Below, piece after piece: positions 32,625 to 40,364 of a stretch of 43,708 bases of DNA (its first letter is position 1; each line of letters starts with the position of its first letter). The translations under genes were made by a program, and so were the position numbers. The DNA is from an uncultured Oscillospiraceae bacterium. GTDB taxonomy: Bacteria > Bacillota > Clostridia > Oscillospirales > Ruminococcaceae. The DNA is taken from the NCBI GenBank assembly GCA_900542145.1, contig UQMF01000018.1, positions 1-43,708 of the forward strand. The letters run 5' to 3'. The notes below the pieces were generated by a model. The model made no database searches. It saw nothing but the letters and a program-made list of their open reading frames with translations, and had not been told where the DNA came from.

Positions 32625-33908
32625 TTATCTGCGTCTGCCGCCGCCTCCACCATGACCGCCGGAGCGGCTGTGACCGCCTCCGCCGCCGCTGCTGCGGTGA
32701 CCTCCGCCACCACCGGAACTGGAACTGCTTATCCTCTGGGAGGTAGTGAATTCTCTCACGAACACGTCGCTGCGCCCGGTGAATTTCGTCATGTTGTTCT
32801 CAACGTAGGCGCGCGCGGAAATCGGCGTTTTCTTCCTGTAGCCTGCCGAAATGCAGTTCACCGTCACGCACGCGATGATCGCGGCAATGATGAGCGCGAT
32901 GACATGCGTAGCGGAGAAGTAGATCCTGTTCCCATCGTCATAATCATCGTAGTACCCGTCATAGTCGTAGTCGATGTTATAATCTCCTCCGGCATAGGGA
33001 GTCCTGTTGTTCCGCAGGTAGCTGCAGAAATACTCTATCGCCAGCGGGTAGTTGTCGCCGCTTCCGGAATCCAGTCCCCGGTACACTTCGTCGAAAATGC
33101 TGCTGACACGGTTTCCGTAGATGTCGTTGGCGTGCTGTGAGCAGGAAATCCAGTCCTGTTCGCCTGTACCTGCCTTGACAAGCATTAGCACGATGGAGCT
33201 GCTGTCCTCGCCGAAGCTCTCGTTCAGGAAGTTGTCGGTGTATCTCTGCTCATTACCGGGTCCAACTCCGTTGGTGAGTACAACGCCGATGTTCGCACCG
33301 ATCTCGTCCGCGGTTTCCTGCATGGTCTGCTTGATGGAGTCGAACACGCCGTCAAGCTCGCCCTGCTGATCGGACAGGCGCACCTTGTAGGTCACGCTTT
33401 CGTCCGCGTCCACATCGCCGACATAGCCGTTCTGGTTCTTTGTCAGATAGGCGCAGAACTGCACTATCGCGGCGGTGTAGTTCACGCTTTCGCCGCTGTC
33501 CAGTCCGTAATACACCGCATCCCAGAGGGAGTCCAGCTGGGAGTGGAACACATCGGCGGCGCGGTTGGTGTAGGAAATCCAGTCGTCGTAGCCTGAGCCT
33601 TCCTGTGGCAGCATGAGCACGATACTTGAGGAATCCCGGTCGAAGTAGGTGCTTATCACATTGTCGCAGGCTTCCTGCTCTGTGGAGGTGATCAGTTCCG
33701 GCATGAGCACGGCGACGTTCATGTGTATCGTCCGGGCGGTGGTGAGCAGGAGGTCGTTTATCTTGTCCTCCTCATCGGAGGTGAATATATCGCGCTCGTC
33801 TATGAGCAGTCCGTGGTCGCCGCCGGGGTTATCCGCCGCGAACACGGTCACGGAGAGCAGCAGTGCCATCATCACCGCAGTGACGAGCGCCGTTATCCTT
33901 CTTATCAA
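32625..33908 (-). CDS. TPM-domain membrane protein with duplicated domain
   Basis: A 427-residue protein. A signal peptide (1-24) is followed by two TPM-type repeats (about 35-170 and 190-330) that share the pattern SSSIVLMLPQEGSGYDDWISYTNRAADVF / SSSIVLMLVKAGTGEQDWISCSQHANDIY and a Gly-Leu-Asp-Ser-Gly turn. Then comes an Asp/Tyr-rich spacer (DYDYDGYYDDYDDG), a membrane helix (about 345-367) and a cytosolic Ser/Gly/His-rich tail (SSSSSGGGGGHRSSGGGGGHSRSGG-like). TPM proteins have been linked to phosphatase activity and membrane-protein quality control; most have one domain, so the duplication stands out. The start is TTG at 33908, overlapping the upstream stop. Last gene of a four-gene operon. 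Confidence 0.8.
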   Translation of the reverse strand: MIRRITALVTAVMMALLLSVTVFAADNPGGDHGLLIDERDIFTSDEEDKINDLLLTTARTIHMNVAVLMPELITSTEQEACDNVISTYFDRDSSSIVLMLPQEGSGYDDWISYTNRAADVFHSQLDSLWDAVYYGLDSGESVNYTAAIVQFCAYLTKNQNGYVGDVDADESVTYKVRLSDQQGELDGVFDSIKQTMQETADEIGANIGVVLTNGVGPGNEQRYTDNFLNESFGEDSSSIVLMLVKAGTGEQDWISCSQHANDIYGNRVSSIFDEVYRGLDSGSGDNYPLAIEYFCSYLRNNRTPYAGGDYNIDYDYDGYYDDYDDGNRIYFSATHVIALIIAAIIACVTVNCISAGYRKKTPISARAYVENNMTKFTGRSDVFVREFTTSQRISSSSSGGGGGHRSSGGGGGHSRSGGHGGGGGRRR

Positions 33909-35005
33909 AAGAACACACCCCCAAACAGTAAAATCAGTGCGGATATCCCCAGGAATAAAGCCAGACCCAGCAGGAACTTACGCAGCCTGCTGACCGGGAG
34001 GATCCCGAAACGGGTGCCGGTCTGTCCGTTCATCGCGAAGGGGTAGTCCTTTCCGCGGTATGTATAGTTCAGGAACCATACCGGGAGCAATCCGTAGACG
34101 GTGGTCTGGCTCCTGAAGCTGATGTGCCGACTTTTCTCGCTGACGGAGCTGTATCCCCGGATATCCGATTTCAGCAGATCCACCGCCGCGTCGGAAATGC
34201 GCTGGTCTATCCGTCTGGAGGCTTCATCGGAGGCCACGTCGTACTTCTCGGCGCCGCAGCCGGAGAGATAGCTCATGGAGAACTTCTTCAGTCCGGTGTA
34301 GTTGAACGGCTCGATGGCTTCCATCATGCTGTCGTCAATACGTCTGGAGCCGTCGCAGGGCACCCGGACGAACACGACATCCGCCGAGCGCGAAACGTTG
34401 TATATCTTTGTGTTGGTGTATCTTGTGTCGCCCGTGCGCCAGGTGCGTATTTTCTTTGCCTCAGCGTCAAGCCGCGCGTCCACGACTCCGCTCTTGAGCC
34501 AGTAGGGGACGTAAAGCGGCGTGATGTTCTGTATCTGCGCTTCGCTGTGGAATCCCCTGGGCAGGAGTATCTTCTTCTTGCAGTATTCCCGGAACGCCTG
34601 CTCCGCCTGTTCCCGTGTGGTGGCAAAGGGGATTATGAGATCCGGCTTGAATTCGCCTGAGAGCCTTCCGGTGAGTATTACCGGCGTGTGGCAGAAGTGA
34701 CACCGGGTGGATGCGGTCAGGCTGTCGCAAATCACACCTGCGCCGCAGTTTGGGCAGGTGTACAGCGCGGAAGCCCCGGAGAATTCCTCGGCTTCGATGT
34801 TGGATTCGTCCTGCGCGGCGGCGCGCTCCGCTTCAAGATTCGCCTGGGAGAGGTCGGCGTTCTCGTTTTTCACGAATTTCTGCTTTATCTCCTCCTCGGT
34901 GAATTCGCTGTCGCAGAACAGGCATTTGAACTTACCGATTGCGTTGTTGTATTCCAGCGCTGCGTTGCAGTTCGGGCACTGGTAGGTGACGGTCTTTAAT
35001 TCCAT
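33905..35005 (-). CDS. Zinc-ribbon membrane-anchored protein
   Basis: A 366-residue protein with two zinc ribbons (CPNCNAALEY...CLFCDSEF at 8-33; CPNCGAGVICD...CHFCHTP at about 78-105) and a large domain with IIPFATTREQAEQAFREYCKKK, YVPYWLKSGVVDARLDAEAKKIRTW and LLPVWFLNYTYRGKDYPFAMNGQTG-type motifs, seen in TFIIB-type zinc-ribbon proteins of unknown role. It ends in a membrane helix (about 340-365). ATG 35005 follows AAGGAG. The next gene (TPM) overlaps its stop, so the two are coupled and likely act at the same membrane. Confidence 0.8.
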   Translation of the reverse strand: MELKTVTYQCPNCNAALEYNNAIGKFKCLFCDSEFTEEEIKQKFVKNENADLSQANLEAERAAAQDESNIEAEEFSGASALYTCPNCGAGVICDSLTASTRCHFCHTPVILTGRLSGEFKPDLIIPFATTREQAEQAFREYCKKKILLPRGFHSEAQIQNITPLYVPYWLKSGVVDARLDAEAKKIRTWRTGDTRYTNTKIYNVSRSADVVFVRVPCDGSRRIDDSMMEAIEPFNYTGLKKFSMSYLSGCGAEKYDVASDEASRRIDQRISDAAVDLLKSDIRGYSSVSEKSRHISFRSQTTVYGLLPVWFLNYTYRGKDYPFAMNGQTGTRFGILPVSRLRKFLLGLALFLGISALILLFGGVFF

Positions 35006-35018
35006 TGATGCTCCTTTT

Positions 35019-35738
35019 TTACCCTGCACTGCCGACGGTTATTCCGTCCAGCGCTTCGCCTATGCTTGCGTTTATGACGATATCCGCTTCATCGTCTGCG
35101 GAGGTGGGGGTCTTGTTTATTACCGCAAGCCGCCTGCCGTTGAAGAACCGGATAAGTCCTGCAGCCGGCTGCACCGCCAGGGAGGTCCCTCCGATTATCA
35201 GCATATCCGCTTCGGAAATTGCGTTTATCGCACGGTTTATGCAGTCCTCGTCCAGCGGCTCCTCATAGAGCACCACGTCTGGCTTGACTATTCCGCCGCA
35301 GTTGCAGCGCGGCACTCCGGGGACGCTCAGAATGTATTCCAGACCGAAGGGCTTGCCGCACTTCATGCAGTGGTTGCGGTGGACTGAGCCGTGCAGTTCA
35401 ATGACGTTTTGGCTCCCGGCGGCAGAGTGCAGTCCGTCGATGTTCTGGGTAATAACGGCGGTAAGATTCCCGGCGCGCTCCAGCTCCGCGAGCTTCAGGT
35501 GGGCGGCGTTGGGTCTGGCTTCCGGGTATATCATACGGTCGCGGTAGAACCGGTAGAACTCCTCCGTGTCGCGCATGAAAAAGCTGTGGGAGATTATCTG
35601 CTCCGGCGGATAGCGGTACTTCTGGCTGTAAAGTCCGTCCGCGCTGCGGAAGTCCGGAATACCGCTCTCGGTGGAAACTCCGGCGCCGCCGAAGAATACT
35701 ATGCGGCTGCTTTCGTCTATCATTGACTGTAGGTCCAT
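35019..35738 (-). CDS. NAD-dependent protein deacylase, sirtuin (Sir2/CobB)
   Basis: A 239-residue sirtuin. NAD-binding GAGVSTESGIPDFRSADGLY (about 18-37), catalytic QNIDGLHSAAG and histidine in ELHGSVHRNHC, zinc site CMKCGKPF...CNCGG, and KPDVVLYEEPLDED. It removes acyl groups from protein lysines with NAD+. It lacks the Tyr/Arg pair that marks SIRT5-type desuccinylases as far as I can see, so plain deacetylation is likelier. It is second in the operon, 4 bp after the hydrolase stop. Confidence 0.92.
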   Translation of the reverse strand: MDLQSMIDESSRIVFFGGAGVSTESGIPDFRSADGLYSQKYRYPPEQIISHSFFMRDTEEFYRFYRDRMIYPEARPNAAHLKLAELERAGNLTAVITQNIDGLHSAAGSQNVIELHGSVHRNHCMKCGKPFGLEYILSVPGVPRCNCGGIVKPDVVLYEEPLDEDCINRAINAISEADMLIIGGTSLAVQPAAGLIRFFNGRRLAVINKTPTSADDEADIVINASIGEALDGITVGSAG

Positions 35739-35742
35739 AAGA

Positions 35743-36357
35743 TTACCCCCTTGCCTGAATCCTGGTGATCAGCTGCGCAGTAAATTCCGGTGCGTCGGTA
35801 TTTGCTTCGTGCCCTGCTCCGGGAATTTCGGCAAATTCGCCGCAGTCCAGCAGCTCAGCAAGGCTCCTGGAAGCCCTGGAATTTGCGCTGTCCCTTTCGC
35901 CGCAGGCGGTTATGACCGGGCAGGTTATATTATTCAGCGCCTGGGTGAAGTCGAGCCTTGCCATATCAGTCGTCAGCGCGATGAACTGCTTTTTGGAAAG
36001 TCCCGATTCAGCGAAAGAACTCTGCGGCATGAGCCGGAACAGCAGCGCTTGAAATTTCAGCAGCAATACCGGCATTTTATACTGCGGCGCAATGAGTAGC
36101 ATGGAGCGTACCTTACCGGGATTTCCTGCGGCGTAATCCAGCGCCAGGACGGCGCCCAGTGAGATTCCGCACAGGAGTACAGGTTCCTCCAGGGAGTCGA
36201 TCCGGGCGGCGAATCCGTTTGAAAGCTCCTGCCAGGTACCGCTTCCGATAAGTTCTGACAGATCCATCGTCAGGACGTTTTTGTCGGGGAGAAGCGGTAT
36301 AACGTCTTTCCACGCAGAAGCGTCCTGCCCAAGACCGTGTATAAGTACTGTTTTCAT
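35743..36357 (-). CDS. Alpha/beta hydrolase
   Basis: A 204-residue alpha/beta hydrolase with oxyanion block VLIHGLGQDASAWKDV, nucleophile elbow GISLG (Ser near residue 66), and the C-terminal acid-base part ITACGERDSANSRA and IPGAGHEANTDAPEF containing the likely Asp and His. Substrate unknown. ATG 36357 follows GAGGTGG. It is the first gene of the operon with the sirtuin, zinc-ribbon and TPM genes; a TTGATT-17-TATAAT promoter is 50 bp upstream. Confidence 0.85.
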   Translation of the reverse strand: MKTVLIHGLGQDASAWKDVIPLLPDKNVLTMDLSELIGSGTWQELSNGFAARIDSLEEPVLLCGISLGAVLALDYAAGNPGKVRSMLLIAPQYKMPVLLLKFQALLFRLMPQSSFAESGLSKKQFIALTTDMARLDFTQALNNITCPVITACGERDSANSRASRSLAELLDCGEFAEIPGAGHEANTDAPEFTAQLITRIQARG

Positions 36358-36389
36358 AAGCCACCTCAGGTTTAATGCCGGCAGATTTC

Positions 36390-36439
36390 ACAAAAGAACT
36401 GCTTTTGTCCATTATAGCACACAAGTCCTGGAAAATCAA
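36390..36439 (-). promoter_or_regulatory. Promoter and dyad of the hydrolase-sirtuin operon
   Basis: On the minus strand TTGATT (36439-36434), 17 bp, TATAAT (36416-36411). The dyad ACAAAAG/CTTTTGT (36390-36408) overlaps the expected transcription start, as an operator would. Confidence 0.65.
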
Positions 36440-36458
36440 TAGCACAGCAAAATTCTGC

Positions 36459-36487
36459 TTGACAAAACTGAGGAATGGTGGTATATT
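36459..36487 (+). promoter_or_regulatory. Promoter of the cation:proton antiporter gene
   Basis: TTGACA at 36459-36464 and TATATT at 36482-36487, 17-bp spacer. Leaves a leader of about 160 bases. Confidence 0.75.
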
Positions 36488-36493
36488 ATTACC

Positions 36494-36617
36494 GGGGAAT
36501 GACATCCTCCCCGTGGGCTTGCCCACGAACCGCAACACGTTTGCTGATGGCATCTGCGATACTGCACGCCGGGAATTCCCGGTGCCGTTTCTGTATCCGC
36601 AGGCTGTCAGCTTTTTT
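36494..36617 (+). ncRNA. Riboswitch-like leader with overlapping terminator
   Basis: The 5' part folds as GGGGA/TCCCC (36494-36498, 36508-36512) and GTGGGC/GCCCAC (36513-36518, 36521-36526), followed by AACCGC and GCTGATGG (36543-36550). The first loop, ATGACAT, can pair with ATGGCAT at 36546-36552 (six of seven). From GCTGA (36543) a long terminator stem forms with TCAGC (36607-36611), through CTGCG/CGCAG, ATAC/GTAT and CCGGG/CCCGG, followed by six T. The arm is thus shared by two exclusive folds, as in a transcriptional riboswitch. The AACCGC...GCTGATG pattern and an antiporter downstream recall the fluoride (crcB) class, but the fit is partial and the identity is open. Confidence 0.55.
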
Positions 36618-36656
36618 GTTTACAGAAGGCACCACCGGCAAAACGGAGGTTATTTT

Positions 36657-37859
36657 ATGTTACTTAGCGCTGCACTGATACTGCTCTCCGGATTGATACT
36701 CGGGGAACTTGCCGGGAAGCTTCGGCTGCCCCGGCTGACCGGAATGCTCGCCGCCGGGATACTCCTGGGGGCGCTGGGCTGGCTGGACCCGAAGCTGATG
36801 GGAATATCCCCGGAGCTGCGGAAGATCGCGCTGATAATAATTCTGACGCGCGCCGGGCTGAACCTGGAGCTTTCCGACCTGAAGAAATGTGGCAGACCGG
36901 CGCTGCTGATGAGCTTTGTTCCGGCAAGCTGCGAGATCGTGGGCGTGACCCTGCTGGGTCATTTCCTGCTTGGCATGGATTTCACGGAAGCCGCCCTTAT
37001 GGGCACGGTCCTGGGGGCGGTTTCCCCGGCGGTCATCGTGCCGAAAATGCTGAAGCTGATGGAGGAGAAGCGCGGCACCGACAAGCTTATTCCGCAGATG
37101 ATACTTGCCGGGGCTTCCACGGACGATGTGTTCGTTATCGTCATGTTCTCGGTGTTCGCCGGGATATGCTCCGGCGGGGAGGTGAACGCGCTTTCCATCG
37201 TGAATATTCCGCTGTCGATAGTGCTCGGCGCGGTGGTGGGAGTACTGTGTGGAATCCTGCTGGCGCTGGCGTTCCGGAAAATCCACCTGCGCGACAGCGT
37301 GAAGGTCGTTATCCTGATGAGCCTGTCGTTCCTGCTTGTCACGCTGGAGGATTCCCTGCCGGATTACATCGGCTTCTCCGGTCTTGTGGCGGTCATGGCG
37401 TGTGGGATTTCCCTGCGGTGGAAGGCGCCGGAGCGTGCCGTGCGCATCTCCACGAAGTACTCGAAGCTGTGGACTGCGGCAGAGATCATGCTGTTCGTGC
37501 TCGTGGGCGCAGAGGTAAGTCTGGAATCCGCCGCAGATATCTGGCTTCCTGTTCTGGGAGTGATATTCGGGGCGCTGGCGTTCCGCTTCGTGGGAGTGTT
37601 CCTCTGCATGATCGGCACGAAGCTGAATATGCGTGAGCGGCTGTTCTGCATGATAGCCTACATGCCGAAAGCTACCGTCCAGGCGGCGATCGGCGGAGTT
37701 CCGCTGGCGATGGGGCTTTCCTGCGGAGATACGATACTTGCCGGGGCTGTCGTGGCGATTCTGGTTACAGCTACGCTGGGAGCGTTCCTGATAGATCTGA
37801 CGGCAAAGCGCCTGCTGAAAGGTGGGGGGGATTCAGAATTTCAAATTCGTAATTCGTAA
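36657..37859 (+). CDS. Cation:proton antiporter (Na+/H+ exchanger type)
   Basis: A 400-residue CPA-type antiporter with about 12 membrane helices. LRLPRLTGMLAAGILLGALGW is the usual second helix, and DDVFVIVMFSVFAG (about 160-175, ASTDD) is the ion-binding helix with an Asp pair. MPKATVQAAIGGVPLAMG near 350 is the typical later motif. It exchanges protons for Na+ or another ion; if the leader is a fluoride sensor, fluoride defence would be the role. ATG 36657 follows GGAGG; an upstream frame that runs through the leader is not used. The last dozen residues (GGGDSEFQIRNS) are encoded by the palindromic repeat at 37850, which replaced the natural end. Confidence 0.87.
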   Translation: MLLSAALILLSGLILGELAGKLRLPRLTGMLAAGILLGALGWLDPKLMGISPELRKIALIIILTRAGLNLELSDLKKCGRPALLMSFVPASCEIVGVTLLGHFLLGMDFTEAALMGTVLGAVSPAVIVPKMLKLMEEKRGTDKLIPQMILAGASTDDVFVIVMFSVFAGICSGGEVNALSIVNIPLSIVLGAVVGVLCGILLALAFRKIHLRDSVKVVILMSLSFLLVTLEDSLPDYIGFSGLVAVMACGISLRWKAPERAVRISTKYSKLWTAAEIMLFVLVGAEVSLESAADIWLPVLGVIFGALAFRFVGVFLCMIGTKLNMRERLFCMIAYMPKATVQAAIGGVPLAMGLSCGDTILAGAVVAILVTATLGAFLIDLTAKRLLKGGGDSEFQIRNS

Positions 37860-37985
37860 TTCGGAATTATTGTGTCCCACTTCGTAGGACGGATTAAAAT
37901 TGTCGAAAAAATACGGGCGACCATTGGTCGCCCGTATTTTTATATCATCGGCGAAGCCGATACCACAATTCCGAAATCCGAATTA
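37850..37985. repeat. Palindromic mini-repeat holding three hairpins
   Basis: Imperfect inverted repeats of AATTCG/CGAATT type bound the unit (37850-37874 and 37964-37985), enclosing GTCC/GGAC, the 16-bp terminator stem at 37907-37941 and ATCGGC/GCCGAT (37947-37952, 37956-37961). The antiporter gene ends inside its left arm and the HD gene's stop lies in its right arm. Confidence 0.6.
37907..37941. terminator. Bidirectional terminator, 16-bp perfect stem
   Basis: AAAAATACGGGCGACC (37907-37922) pairs perfectly with GGTCGCCCGTATTTTT (37926-37941), loop ATT. It serves the convergent antiporter and HD genes. Confidence 0.9.
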
Positions 37986-38552
37986 TCTCATTATCCTTAC
38001 GAGCATGGTAAGTGACATCACCTTTGCCAGCCGTAATTTACTGCGACTTTTCCGAAGCGCCATGCAGCAGAATTCTCCGGTGGCGCATGCCTTGTCCACC
38101 AGCTGGATAGCCCAGCCCTCGGCGGAATGCGGCATGTGGGGGGACAGCGGCCACATGTGGTTGGCGATCATGTCGCCCTCCTTGTCGTTGAGCGGAAACA
38201 GCTCCGATGCATTGAAGAAAGCCACCTTAGGGTGACCGGAGCAGTGCCCTCCCTCACCCTCGACGGGGTCGTGCTCCTTGCGGTCGTAGAGGAACAGGTC
38301 GTGGAGTATCCCGGCGCGTGCCGCAGAGCGCGCGTCCAGATGGAGCTTCCGGCAGAGGAGAAAGTTATAATAGGAAACGTTCACGCAGTGCTGGAGCCGC
38401 GTTGTGCCCTTATGGTGGGTGAATCCGCCGAGCTGCTTTACTGTGGAATCGTTCAGCAGATCGCTGACGCAGTCGAAGTATTCCGGCACATCGTTAATCT
38501 GTCTGCGTGAGAATATAGCTTTGTACAATTTTTCGCCTTTCGCAATTGGCAT
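37983..38552 (-). CDS. HD-domain phosphohydrolase
   Basis: A 189-residue metal-dependent phosphohydrolase. The HD pattern is TTRLQHCVNVSYYNF, then AGILHDLFLYDR (His-Asp), the distal histidine in ANHMWPLSPH, and VDKACAT. The substrate is unknown; relatives act on nucleotides or are linked to stress nucleotides. I start at ATG 38552 because a TTGCAT-17-TACAAT promoter (38615-38587) lies between it and the longer in-frame ATG at 38615, which would be upstream of the transcript start. The ribosome site is weak (GGGCAG). Confidence 0.8.
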   Translation of the reverse strand: MPIAKGEKLYKAIFSRRQINDVPEYFDCVSDLLNDSTVKQLGGFTHHKGTTRLQHCVNVSYYNFLLCRKLHLDARSAARAGILHDLFLYDRKEHDPVEGEGGHCSGHPKVAFFNASELFPLNDKEGDMIANHMWPLSPHMPHSAEGWAIQLVDKACATGEFCCMALRKSRSKLRLAKVMSLTMLVRIMR

Positions 38553-38586
38553 TTCTGCCCAATTATGTGTCTGTGTTTCTGTGGAT

Positions 38587-38615
38587 ATTGTACTATATTC
38601 TATGTCGCAATGCAA
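38587..38615 (-). promoter_or_regulatory. Promoter of the HD-domain gene
   Basis: On the minus strand TTGCAT (38615-38610), 17 bp, TACAAT (38592-38587). Confidence 0.65.
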
Positions 38616-38674
38616 GTGCTTATGAGAATTTTTGTTGAGATTGCACAGATAAAATTATGCTGTTTGTGCACTTT

Positions 38675-38703
38675 TTCAACAAACTCCAATGAGTTTGTAT
38701 AAT
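38675..38703 (+). promoter_or_regulatory. Possible promoter with dyad in the spacer
   Basis: TTCAAC (38675-38680), 17 bp, TATAAT (38698-38703). CAAACTC (38680-38686) and GAGTTTG (38691-38697) form a perfect dyad inside the spacer, a possible operator. It lies about 130 bp before spoIIAA. I could not find a convincing sigma-H promoter, the usual driver of spoIIA. Confidence 0.45.
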
Positions 38704-38834
38704 AATACACAAAAACCACCGCCTTTATTTCCATATCGTCCACCGCCGCCCGGAATCCTCAGAAAACCCGGCGGTATAACGACGAGATTCGCAGGGCGGC
38801 TGTGATATCATTGACAGGAAAGGGAGGTGATCTC

Positions 38835-39161
38835 ATGATCAGCATTACAACAGACGGCGGAAGCATGACTGCGGAGCTTTCCGGGGACATCGACCATCAC
38901 GCTGCGCGGGAGCTGCGCCGGGAGCTTGACGACATGATCTCGCGCTGCCAGCCGGAAATCCTGATCATGGACATGGCGAAGGTAGGATTCATGGACAGCA
39001 GCGGCGTGGGACTCATTCTCGGCAGGCTGCGTGCAGTCAGGGCATACGGCGGCGATATCGCGGTGCGGAATGCGTCCCCGGAGATAGCGGCGGTCATCAG
39101 GCTGTCGGGATTATCCGGGCTGATTTCAGAGGGGGAGAAGAATGAAACGGGAGTTACTTAA
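38835..39161 (+). CDS. spoIIAA: Anti-sigma F factor antagonist SpoIIAA
   Basis: A 108-residue STAS-domain protein. The phosphorylation site is in MDSSGVGLILGR (Ser55/Ser56), with the preceding ILIMDMAKVGF strand. When dephosphorylated it binds SpoIIAB and frees sigma F in the forespore. ATG 38835 sits after GGGAGGTGAT. It overlaps spoIIAB by 20 bp, as normal for the operon, so expression is coupled. Confidence 0.9.
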   Translation: MISITTDGGSMTAELSGDIDHHAARELRRELDDMISRCQPEILIMDMAKVGFMDSSGVGLILGRLRAVRAYGGDIAVRNASPEIAAVIRLSGLSGLISEGEKNETGVT

Positions 39162-39606
39162 CGAATGCCGGCTCAGCTTTGCGCCGCTGTCGGTGAACGA
39201 ATCCTTCGCCAGGACCGCCGCTGCGGCATTTGCCGCGCAGTGCGACCCTACGGTAAAGGAGATAAGCGAGATACGCACGGCGGTGTCTGAGGCGGTCACG
39301 AATGCAATAGTCCACGGCTACCGGGAGTGCACGGGGCAGGTGGAATTACATATGCGGCAGTATTCTGGTGGTTTGCTGACTATCAGCGTCAGGGACCGCG
39401 GCGCCGGAATCCCGGATATAGCCCAGGCGATGACGCCGCTTTTCACCACGGCTCCGGACGAGGAGCGCAGCGGTCTGGGATTCTCCGTAATGGAGAGCTT
39501 CATGGACCGCGTTACAGTAAAAAGCGCTCCGGGAAAGGGCACGACAGTCACCCTGGAAAAGCGGTTCAGCGGCCGTATTCCAGGCGATCCCGGACAGGGG
39601 GAGTGA
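39142..39606 (+). CDS. spoIIAB: Anti-sigma F factor / SpoIIAA kinase SpoIIAB
   Basis: A 154-residue GHKL-type serine kinase, close to the usual 146. N-box EAVTNAIVHGY, G1 box RDRGAGIPD, G2 box SGLGFSVM. It holds sigma F inactive and phosphorylates SpoIIAA. It is followed after one base by sigF. Order and overlap match the spoIIA operon of spore formers. Confidence 0.92.
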   Translation: MKRELLNECRLSFAPLSVNESFARTAAAAFAAQCDPTVKEISEIRTAVSEAVTNAIVHGYRECTGQVELHMRQYSGGLLTISVRDRGAGIPDIAQAMTPLFTTAPDEERSGLGFSVMESFMDRVTVKSAPGKGTTVTLEKRFSGRIPGDPGQGE

Positions 39607-39607
39607 C

Positions 39608-40258
39608 ATGGAGGCTGCGGAACGCGACAGGTTCATCGAAAGCAACCTGCCGCTGGTACACAAGCTTGCGAACCGCTTCCGGGGGCGCGGCGTGGAATAC
39701 GAGGAGCTGTACTCCGCCGGCTGCGTGGGGCTGATAAAGGCGTGCGACAGGTTCGAGCCGGAGAGGGGACTGTGCTTTTCCACTTACGCCGTGCCGGTTA
39801 TCCTTGGGGAGATACGGCGGCTGTTCCGGGACGGGGGCAGCGTGAAAATAAGCCGAGGACTGAAAGACCTCTCCGTAAAGGCGGCGAGGGTCAGGGAGCA
39901 GCTATCCGTGAACGGCGAGCCGAGAATATCGGACATCGCCACTGCCCTGGGAGTATCCCTGGAAGACGCCGCGGAAGCGCTCTGCGCCGCAGTCCCACCG
40001 GTGTCGCTGGACCACGGAGGAAGCGAGGGCGAGGAACTGACCGTTCCCTGCGAGTCGGGAGAGGAGAAACTCATCGACCGGCTTGCACTGCGGCAGTGCC
40101 TGAGCGGACTCACCGGCACGGACCGGGATATCGTAATGCTGCGTTATTTCCGGGGAATGACCCAGTGCGAAACGGCGCGGCTGCTTGGACTTACCCAGGT
40201 AATGGTCAGCCGGTGGGAGCGGAAGATACTTTCCGAAATGCGCGAACAGTTGGTATAG
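39608..40258 (+). CDS. sigF: Sporulation sigma factor F
   Basis: A 216-residue sigma-70 type factor without region 1.1. Region 2 includes VEYEELYSAGCVGLIKACDRFEPERGLCFSTYAVPVILGEIRR, region 3 ISRGLKDLSVKAARV, region 4 MTQCETARLLGLTQVMVSRWERKIL. It could be sigma F or G by sequence, but its place after spoIIAA and spoIIAB makes it sigma F, which turns on early forespore genes. It ends with TAG. No spoVA genes follow; the next gene is convergent. Confidence 0.93.
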   Translation: MEAAERDRFIESNLPLVHKLANRFRGRGVEYEELYSAGCVGLIKACDRFEPERGLCFSTYAVPVILGEIRRLFRDGGSVKISRGLKDLSVKAARVREQLSVNGEPRISDIATALGVSLEDAAEALCAAVPPVSLDHGGSEGEELTVPCESGEEKLIDRLALRQCLSGLTGTDRDIVMLRYFRGMTQCETARLLGLTQVMVSRWERKILSEMREQLV

Positions 40259-40364
40259 TCTGGCGGCAGTACATGCGTGCGGATTCCATGGCGCATACAA
40301 ATAGTTGGGCCGGGCGGATATGGAATTATCTGAGCCACGCTATTGGTCGGGTGACAACGTGTGG

